A stretch of DNA of 64,000 bases from Urbifossiella limnaea (GTDB lineage: Bacteria; Planctomycetota; Planctomycetia; Gemmatales; Gemmataceae): contig NZ_CP036273.1 of the NCBI RefSeq assembly GCF_007747215.1, positions 6,432,322-6,496,321 of the forward strand. Reading direction: 5' to 3'. The notes under the pieces were generated by a model that was not told the origin of the DNA, made no database searches, and was given only the letters and a program-made list of their open reading frames with translations. Shown here piece by piece: positions 20,011 to 27,100 of the stretch (positions are counted from its first letter, which is position 1; each line of letters starts with the position of its first letter). A program made the translations under genes and the position numbers.

Positions 20011-20862
20011 CTACTTCTTCGCCACCGCGACCTGGGCCTTCATGAACGCCAGGCCGTTCTTGTAGACGTGCTCCGGGCTCGGGAACAGGTCGCGCCACAC
20101 CCGCGTCGCCGCGGCCAGGTCCGGCAGCGCCCGGCCGAACGCCTCGATCACCATCCACCCGTCGTACCCCACCTCCGCCAGCGTCTTGAAGGCCCCCGCC
20201 CAGTCCACCTGGCCCGTCCCCGGCGTGCCGCGGTCGTTCTCACTGATGTGGACGTGCGCCAGCACCGGCGCCACCGTCCGGATCGCGCTCGACTGGTCCT
20301 TCTCCTCGATGTGCGCGTGGAAGGTGTCGAACATGGTGCGGAAGTTCGGGTGGTCCACCGCCTTCACCAGTTCCACCGCCGCCTTCGCGGTGTTCAGGAA
20401 GTAGCACTCGAAGCGGTTCAGGTACTCGATGCCGAGCATCAGGTTCGCCTGCTTCGCCAGCTCGGCGGTGCCGCGGAGCACGTCGGCGGCGCGCTTCTTC
20501 TCGTCGCCGGTCGGGCCGGTGCCGCTGAACACGCCGAGCGCCGAGTGGTACGGCCCCACCACCGTCTCGGCGCCGAGCGCGTGGTTGATCTCCACCACCG
20601 TCTTGAGCCACTCGCTCGCCTTCTGCCGCACCGCCGCGTCCGGGCTGATGGCGTTCGTCTCGGCGGTCAGAATGGTGACCGTCGTACACTTCAGGCCGGT
20701 CTTGTCGAGCTCGGCGCGGAGCGGCTTGTAGTCGGCCGCGGTGCCGCCGAAGACGGGGATCTCGACGCCGTCGAACCCGGCCGCCTTAAGGTCGGCGAGG
20801 AGCGGGTAGTGCTCCGGCCCGATGCTCCCGGACCACAGCAGCAGGTTCATCCCGTACTTCAT
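20011..20862 (-). CDS. Sugar phosphate isomerase/epimerase (xylose-isomerase-like barrel)
   Basis: 283 residues from ATG 20862 (MKYGMNLLLWSGSI); an upstream extension to 20970 is rejected because it overlaps the divergent promoter region. The AP-endonuclease-2/xylose-isomerase-like TIM barrel is clear: LLADLKAAGFDGVEIPVFGG, IEYLNRFECYFLNT with the metal-binding Glu, MFDTFHAHIEEKD with Asp/His, HVHISEND, and GYDGWMVIEAFGR with the last metal Glu. The pattern is closest to D-tagatose/D-psicose 3-epimerases. It acts on a free ketose or a phosphosugar in the cytoplasm; the exact substrate is not determined. DUF1493-like gene follows. Confidence 0.9.
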   Translation of the reverse strand: MKYGMNLLLWSGSIGPEHYPLLADLKAAGFDGVEIPVFGGTAADYKPLRAELDKTGLKCTTVTILTAETNAISPDAAVRQKASEWLKTVVEINHALGAETVVGPYHSALGVFSGTGPTGDEKKRAADVLRGTAELAKQANLMLGIEYLNRFECYFLNTAKAAVELVKAVDHPNFRTMFDTFHAHIEEKDQSSAIRTVAPVLAHVHISENDRGTPGTGQVDWAGAFKTLAEVGYDGWMVIEAFGRALPDLAAATRVWRDLFPSPEHVYKNGLAFMKAQVAVAKK

Positions 20863-20981
20863 GACCGACTCCAAGGGGTGAGGGTGCCGGCATTGTCCGG
20901 CCCCGGCCGGCCCGTGGCAACGGTGGCGGACCCGGATATGCTGGCGGGGCGGAACGGTTCCCTTTCCCAAGAGGTGCGATC

Positions 20982-21851
20982 ATGCGCGGGGCGTTCGGGG
21001 CGGTGGGGCTCGTGGCGGTCTTGGTCGGCGGCGCGGCCGGGCAGGAGGCGGTGACGTTCAAGCAGTACCCGTACAAGGTCGGCGACAAGACGCGGACCAC
21101 CAAGACCGAGGACACGACCGGCGGCACCACGATCAACGCCATGGGGAAGGAGCAGAAGACGAAGGAGAAGAAGAAGAAGACGCTGGTTTACGTCACCGAG
21201 GTGCTGGAGGTCGGGGCCGACGCCGGGAAGCCGGCGAAGCTGAAGCGCACCTACGAGAAGGCGGTCGAGGAGCGCAACGGCGTCGAGACGACGCTCTCCC
21301 TCGACGGCAAGACGGTGACCATCGAGCGGAAGGAGGAGAAGTACACGTTCACCGCCGACGGGGCGGCCCTGGACGCGGCCGCGACGGCCGAGCTCGACCG
21401 CGAGTTCACCAAGAAGGGTAACCTCGGCGACAACCTGTTCCCCGAGAAGGGCGTGAAGCCGGGCGACTCGTGGGACCTGACCGAGAAGTTCCTCAAAGAG
21501 ATGGACACCCCGGACAACCCGTTCGTCATCGCCCCGAAGGGGGCGGCCGTGACCGGCAAGCTCCTCTCGACCACCAAGAAGGGGCCGACCACGTTCGGCG
21601 ACCTCGAGGTGACGGCCGACCTGCCGCTGACCGACCTGCGCGGCAAGCTGCCGCTGAAGCTGAACCCCGGCAGCGGCTGGAAGATCGCCATGAAGGGGAC
21701 CGGCTGCCTGGACGGCACCAGCCCCGAGGGGAACTCGACGGCGACGATGACGATCGCCCTCGAGGGGGCGACGATGGGCGTGGGGGTGAAGATCGACACC
21801 CAGGTGAAGATGAGCAGCCGCACCAACCGCGTCAGCGGCGGGAAGCAGTGA
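20982..21851 (+). CDS. Secreted protein of unknown function
   Basis: 289 residues from ATG 20982 with a signal peptide MRGAFGAVGLVAVLVGGAAGQ. The mature part is Lys/Thr-rich (a run EKKKKKT near residue 65) and beta-rich, with a repeated pattern of KVGDKTRTTKTED and VKPGDSWDLTEKF, as in DUF6263-like lipoprotein or exported proteins, but I cannot assign a family with certainty. Divergent from the epimerase gene; the promoters of both lie in the 119 bp between. It is the last intact host gene before the island. Confidence 0.75.
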   Translation: MRGAFGAVGLVAVLVGGAAGQEAVTFKQYPYKVGDKTRTTKTEDTTGGTTINAMGKEQKTKEKKKKTLVYVTEVLEVGADAGKPAKLKRTYEKAVEERNGVETTLSLDGKTVTIERKEEKYTFTADGAALDAAATAELDREFTKKGNLGDNLFPEKGVKPGDSWDLTEKFLKEMDTPDNPFVIAPKGAAVTGKLLSTTKKGPTTFGDLEVTADLPLTDLRGKLPLKLNPGSGWKIAMKGTGCLDGTSPEGNSTATMTIALEGATMGVGVKIDTQVKMSSRTNRVSGGKQ

Positions 21852-21985
21852 CGGCCGGCGGGCGGTACGACCCCACCCGGGCGCCCGCGCCCGCCCGCGG
21901 ACCCGGGCCGCCGGTCCTTGACACCCCGCCGCGGCCGCGGCAATGATGGGCCGGTTCGCCGAACGTCCGACCGGTCCGACGGGCG

Positions 21986-22150
21986 CCGGTCGTACAGCCG
22001 GCGGGCCGGGTTGTTCATCTCGACGCGTAAGCGGACTGGCAGCCGGGCCGCGTCCGCCTCCGCGAGCGAGGCACGCAGCAACGCCGAGCCGGTACTGGCG
22101 CCGACCGTCCAGAGGAGGTGGCCGCGGCCGGACTGCTGGTGGAGGACGTA
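21986..22150 (-). pseudogene. Remnant of a GNAT acetyltransferase
   Basis: The minus strand encodes TGSALLRASLAEADAARLPV followed by RLRVEMNNPARRLYDR, which is the acetyl-CoA-binding helix and the NPARRLYxR end of a GNAT N-acetyltransferase. No catalytic-domain start is present and the frame continues into unrelated sequence. It lies just outside attL, so it is host DNA that has decayed. A perfect 16-bp palindrome is at 22194-22209. The rest of 21852-22285 shows nothing else recognisable. Confidence 0.6.
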
Positions 22151-22285
22151 CGACGGGACGGGTTTACGCTTCACGCTCGGGCTCCGAAGCGACTGTGGAA
22201 TATTCCACAATGGCCGGGTTCGGAAACCGCGCCCGGCGGACGCCGGGGTAAGCGTAAAACGCTTCGGTTGCTAGGATTTTCGTCC

Positions 22286-22336
22286 AGTGAGCCGGGTGGG
22301 GATCGAACCCACGACCAGCGGATTAAAAGTCCGCTG
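22286..22336. repeat. attL: displaced 3' fragment of tRNA-Lys
   Basis: Identical over 51 bp to 47277-47327. It contains the anticodon stem-loop, variable loop, T arm and 3' acceptor strand in minus orientation, but the D arm and 5' acceptor strand are absent, so it is not a working tRNA gene. Confidence 0.92.
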
Positions 22337-22570
22337 GGGCGAGGCTGTAACACCCCGTTCACAGAAGAACTTACGTCACCGACTTCGTGTCACTGTACCA
22401 CCGGCTGTACCAGCAAGCATGAACAAGGCGGGCTGCTGCCCGACCCCAAGTTGGCTGCGATCGTCGCCGCGTGGCCGACGCTACCCCCACACATCCGCGC
22501 CGCCGTTCAGGCGCTCGTCGCCACCGTGACACCCCCCACCCCCCTCATGGGTCCTTCCAACGGGGGGTAG
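22337..22570 (+). other. Open segment likely encoding an integrase C-terminal tail in the excised circle
   Basis: In the frame that matches the integrase frame across the 51-bp core, this stretch is open to a TAG at 22570. It encodes a Cys-containing linker (CHCTTGCTSK) and then LPDPKLAAIVAAWPTLPPHI and RAAVQALVATV. A D-P-x-L-A-x-x-x-x-A-W-P-x-L-P-x-x-I/V-R-A tail is familiar to me from the C-terminus of planctomycete tyrosine integrases. In the integrated state it has no start codon of its own with a good RBS. It could be the native integrase end, or the end of a related integrase left by an earlier element. Confidence 0.55.
22393..22414 (+). repeat. Candidate integrase arm-type site, left end
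   Basis: Two direct copies of CTGTACCA (22393-22400, 22405-22412) with a 12-bp period, inside a 22-bp stretch matching 47119-47140 at 21 of 22 positions. Position about 60-80 bp inside attL fits an integrase arm site. It could alternatively reflect shared coding of a PPAVPA peptide. Confidence 0.45.
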
Positions 22571-22649
22571 GGTGTTCGCACCGCACCCAGAATAGTCGGA
22601 CTCCGGGACACACTTTACTTCGTCACCCTCACGCCGCGGGAGAACGCTC

Positions 22650-22967
22650 ATGCCAACGTATTCCGACCGCGCCCGCGCCACCGTGGAGGGCCGCCGTCGG
22701 GAAGTGTTCCGCGCCTGGCTGGCGGCCCTTCCGGCGGAAGGGTGGTCCGGCACGGCCGGCGACCTGTCCGACAAGTTGACTGCGTTCCTGGCCTGTCACC
22801 CGCTGCGGTTCGGGACGGGCTTCCCGGCCGGGGCGGGCGTGTCGCCGTGGTTACGCGGCGTCGCGGACGAGATCGGCGCCGCGGGCCGGCAGTTGCGGTT
22901 CACCCGCACCAAGCGCGAACGGCTCATCACGATCGGCCCCGCGGCTGATGATGCTGAGAAATGCTGA
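22650..22967 (+). CDS. Small hypothetical protein
   Basis: 105 residues from ATG 22650, with GGGAGA 10 bp upstream. The sequence VFRAWLAALPAEGWSGTAGDL and later VSPWLRGVADEIGAAGRQLR with FTRTKRERLITI suggests a small winged-helix-like fold: the W-x-G-T-A-x-x-L pattern and the basic end are typical of small helical DNA-binding or primase-accessory proteins on planctomycete islands. No family was identified. It is the first gene of the island and precedes the glycosyltransferase-like gene by 131 bp on the same strand. Confidence 0.6.
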   Translation: MPTYSDRARATVEGRRREVFRAWLAALPAEGWSGTAGDLSDKLTAFLACHPLRFGTGFPAGAGVSPWLRGVADEIGAAGRQLRFTRTKRERLITIGPAADDAEKC

Positions 22968-23098
22968 GCGCGTCGGCGTCCTCAACCGGTCGGGCAAGCG
23001 CCGTCTCGCGCGGCGTCACCGACGGAGCCGCAGCCGCGACCTTGCGACGCCGGTGGGCGACCCATACCCTCGCATCGTCCCGCCGCCCCGGTGCCGTC

Positions 23099-23836
23099 AT
23101 GCCCGACCCCGCCCCGCCGTCGTCGTGCGTCGTCCTCGTCCCGGTCGGCGGGGCCATCGACCCCGGGTGTGACGACGCCCTCCGCGAACTGGAGCGCCGC
23201 GGGCACCCGGTGTGGCGGGTCCGTGGGTACTCGGCGGTGGACGCCGCCCGCAACCAGATGGCCACCGACGCCCTCGCCCAGGGCTACGACGAGCTCATGT
23301 GGATCGACTCCGACGTGGCCTTCGACCCGGCGGACGTGGGGCGGCTGCGTGCCAACGGGCTGCCGTTCACGTGCGGGCTGTACCCGAAGAAGGGGCCGCG
23401 GCAGTTCGCGTGCGAGTTCCTTCCGGGCACCCCGGCCGTCCGGTTCGGGGTGAACGGCGGGCTCGCCGAGGTGCGGTACTGCGGGTTCGGCTTCACCCAC
23501 GTGCGGCGGGAGGTGTTCGACGCCGTCCGGATGCACCACCGCCTGCCGACCTGCAACCAGCGGTTCGGCTCACTCCTGGTGCCGTACTTCGAGCCCCTGA
23601 GCATTCCTGAGCACGGCGGCCGGTGGTCGCTGTCCGAGGACTACGCCTTCTGCGAGCGCGCCCGGCAGGCCGGGTTCGCCCCCGTCGCCGACACGCGCGT
23701 CCGGCTGTGGCACGTCGGCACCTACCGGTACGGGTGGGAGGACGCCGGCAGCCCGAAGGAGCGCTACGCCGACTACACCTTCCACCTTCCCGCGCCGCCG
23801 GCCGGCGACCCGCGCCCGAGCGCCGGTAACGGCTAG
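23099..23836 (+). CDS. Glycosyltransferase-like protein (GT-A fold, DxD motif)
   Basis: 245 residues from ATG 23099; the longer frame from 22961 overlaps the preceding gene. The N-terminus CVVLVPVGGAIDPGCDDAL and RGYSAVDAARNQMATDALAQ are followed by LMWIDSDVAFDP, a DxD-type nucleotide-sugar/metal site. Then come LPFTCGLYPKKGPRQF, YCGFGFTHVRREVFD and LSEDYAFCERARQAGF, the last with a catalytic-base-like ED. No membrane segment or signal is present, so it acts in the cytoplasm. Similar stand-alone genes occur on phage and island segments and may modify surface or DNA; the acceptor is unknown. Confidence 0.75.
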   Translation: MPDPAPPSSCVVLVPVGGAIDPGCDDALRELERRGHPVWRVRGYSAVDAARNQMATDALAQGYDELMWIDSDVAFDPADVGRLRANGLPFTCGLYPKKGPRQFACEFLPGTPAVRFGVNGGLAEVRYCGFGFTHVRREVFDAVRMHHRLPTCNQRFGSLLVPYFEPLSIPEHGGRWSLSEDYAFCERARQAGFAPVADTRVRLWHVGTYRYGWEDAGSPKERYADYTFHLPAPPAGDPRPSAGNG

Positions 23837-24196
23837 GACGAGTCCAGTCCCTTTCACTGACTCGCAGGCTTCCCGTCCGGCGCTCGGATTTCGTGTCCGA
23901 TTCCGCCGCCCGGCCACGTTCGTCCACACAGGAAGACACATTTTCGTCGCCCCCGCCGGCTCGTTCGGACGGGGGCCAGGGGGTGGCATTGCTCAACCCA
24001 ATCGTAAGCCGTAAATCCGGCAGAAACCGCACAACCCGAATCGGATTTTTGTTGACAGCGGATGCTATCGCTGGTGAAATCCCCCGCGAATAACGAGATT
24101 CGCGCGAGTGGTCGAGCGGTCGGTACGGTAACCGGTCAACCTGAGTCTCGCCGATTGCTGACGGTCGTCCTCCCGAGTCTCTTGTGGGAACCGTCC
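23837..24196. other. Intergenic leader before the Rhs gene
   Basis: Less GC-rich than its surroundings, as expected for a regulatory stretch. It holds the candidate promoter at 24052-24080. No RNA gene or ORF was recognised. Confidence 0.4.
24052..24080 (+). promoter_or_regulatory. Candidate sigma-70-type promoter for the Rhs gene
   Basis: TTGACA at 24052-24057 and TGAAAT at 24075-24080 with a 17-bp spacer. The -35 is a perfect consensus and the -10 matches 4 of 6. It lies about 115 bp before the chosen Rhs start. Confidence 0.35.
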
Positions 24197-27100
24197 ATGC
24201 CCGTCCCGGCCGCTTACTCCCGGTTCGCCCGCCTCCTCGCCCTCCGCGACCGGCTTGCCGACCTGTTCGCCCGCGGCCCGGCCCGGCCGGGTGCCGCGGC
24301 GCGCCTCGGGCTGGAGGCGCTGGAGACTCGCGTTGTCCCGGACGGGCGGCCGTTGCCCCTGCCCGTCCTGTACATGGGGTCGGGCGGCGGGGTCGGCTCG
24401 TCGCCCGTCGTGAGAGCCTACGACGCGGAGACCGGCGCCCTCAACTTCGAGCGGACCGTATTCGAGAGCGGGTTCACGGGCGGGGTCCGCGTCGCCGTCG
24501 GGGACATCACCCAGGACGGGTTCCCCGACGCGATCGTCGGAGCCGGTCCGGGTGGCGGGCCGCGGGTCCGGGTGCTCGACGGCAAGACCGGGGACGAGAT
24601 CGACGGCCCGCTCGGGAGCTTCTGGGCGTTCGAGACCGGGTTCGCCGGCGGGCTCCACGTGGCCGCCGCCGACGTGGACGGGGACGGCTCGCCCGACGTG
24701 ATCGCGGCCGCCGGGCCGGGCGGCGGCCCGCACGTGCGGGTGTTCAGCGGAACGACCGGCGCGGTGGTCGGCGACTTCTTCGCCTACGACCCTGACTTCC
24801 GCGGCGGCATTACCGTGGCCGCGGCCGACCTCACCGGGGACGGGCGGGCCGAGGTGGCGGTCGGGGCCGGGGTCGGCGGCGGCCCGCGGGTCAAAGTTTA
24901 CGACCCGACGACCTGGGCGCCGATCGGCGGCCCCCTGGGCTCGTTCTTCGCGTTCGCCCCGACGCTCCGCGGCGGCGTCTACGTCGGGGCGGACGCGCTG
25001 GCCGGGGACGTGGACGCCGACGGGACGCCGGACCTGGCCGTCGGGACCGGCCCAGGGACGGGCGGCCGCGTCCGCGTCTACAGCGGGGCGACGGGGACGC
25101 TGCTCCGGGACTTCGAGCCGTTCGGCCCGGGGATGACCGGCGGGGTCCGGGTCGCGCTGGCCTACGTGGACGACGACGAGTTCGCCGACGTGGTGGCCGG
25201 GACCGGGGCGGGGGGCACGGCGACCGTCCGGGTGCTATCAGGGGCGACCGGCGACCAACTCCCGGCCCCGGTCGGCGAGTACGTCCCGTTCGGGCCGGGG
25301 ATGACGGGCGGGGTGTACGTCGCCGCGAGCAACGACCCGACGGTCGTCACCGTCGGGGTGAACCACTTCGACGGGTACGAGGCGGCCGAGGCGGGCTCGC
25401 CCGGCACGTACTTCCGGATCGACCCGAGCCCGGCCCCGACCTCCCCGCTCACCGTCAACTACACGGTCGGCGGGACGGCCACCGGCGGGACCGACTACAC
25501 CGGCCTGTCGAGCGGGTCGGTGACGATCCCCACCGGCGGCGGGACCGCGTACCTCACGTTCAACGTGGTGGACGACAGCGCCGCCGAGGCGGACGAGACG
25601 ATCGTCGTCACCATCACCTCGGTGAGCAGCGGGGGGACGATCGGGTCGCCCTCGACCCTGACGTACACCCTGAAGGACGACGACGGCAGCTCGCCGCCGC
25701 CGCCCCCACCGCCGCCCCCACCGCCGCCCCCGCCGACTTCACCGCCACCCACCATGCCGCCCGCGACGGCCCCGGGCACCGACACCTGCCCGACCGGCGG
25801 CGCGCCCAACAACGGGGGCAAGACGAGCGGCTTCTGGGCGGGCGGCAGCGGCCCCGGGTGTGTCATCCCCTGGAACCCGCCGCCGAACTGGACCGGCTAC
25901 CCGGTTCGGTACGGGGACGGGCTGGCCGTCCTCCCCGCGACCGACTTCGTGTCGGACGGGTTCGGGGGCGGCTGGGGGCAAGCGCGGTCGTGGTCGAACA
26001 ACCCCGCCTACGCCACCGACTCGCTCCTCGGCAACGGGTGGGTCGGCGGCGCCCAGCCGCGGCTCCTCCGCGACGGGGCGTCGATTATCCTCGTCCTAAA
26101 CGCCGCCACGGCGCTGTACTACGACGGCCAGGGCACGCCGGACGCGGACGGGAACTACGCCACCTACACCCCCCGGTTCGACATCATCGACGGGGCCACC
26201 TACGACTCGGGGGCGAACGAGTTCGTGATCGGGGACGGGGCCGGCGGCGAGCTCCGGTTCGCCGGGTTCGCGTCCTCGCGCCCGGTGGCCCAGCGCGGGG
26301 CGTTCTCGTCTAGCACCGACGCCGGCGGGAACGTCACCGCGGTCACGGCCTGGGACTCGACCGGCCGCGCCACCGAGGTTCAGCGGTCCGACGGCGCGGT
26401 CACCGAGTCGTACCTCTACGCCTACCGGTCGGCGTCCGGGGCCAACCCCGGCCTGCTGGACACGGTCACCCTGCGCCGCCGGGTCGGGAGCGGGGCGTGG
26501 GGGACGGTCCGGGCGGTCGGGTACGAGTACTACGACGGGACGACCGCGGGGGGCACCGCCGGCGACCTGCACCGGGCGACCGTGACCGACGCCAGCGCGG
26601 CGGTCCTCGACCAGTGGTACTACCGGTACTACACGGCCACGACGTACTCGGGCGGGGTGCAGGTCGGGTACGCCGGGGGGATGAAGTTCGCCCTCGGGCC
26701 GGCCGCCTACGCCCGGCTGAAGGCGGACGCCGGGGGGACCGACGCGCTGGCCGACGCGGCGGCGGACGCCACGGTCTCGGGGTACGCGGAGAACTACTTC
26801 GAGTACGACGGCGACCACCGGGTGACGAAGGAGGTCGCCGCCGGGGCCGGGTGCTCGGCGTGCTCGGCCGGGCAGGGGACGTACACCTTCGCCTACACCC
26901 CCAGCTCCAACGCCGACGGGTTCAACTCGTGGGCGATGAAGACGACGGTCGGGCTGCCGACGGGGGCCACCGACACCGTCTACACGAACGCCTACGCCCA
27001 GGTCATGCTGATCGCCACCGGCACCGGCTCGGGCTCGGGGACCGGGTCCGGCAGTGGGTCGGGGTCCGGCAGCGGGTCGGGAAGTGGGTCCGGCAGCGGG

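Noticed and set aside
22286-22336. A second tRNA-Lys gene at the left end
   Set aside because: Only the anticodon arm through the 3' end is present; the 5' acceptor strand and D arm are replaced by unrelated sequence, so it is the displaced att fragment.
22287-22529. ORF starting MSRVGIEPTTSGLKVRW
   Set aside because: Its first part is translated tRNA sequence, a common false peptide. The part after it is in a different frame from the integrase-like tail.
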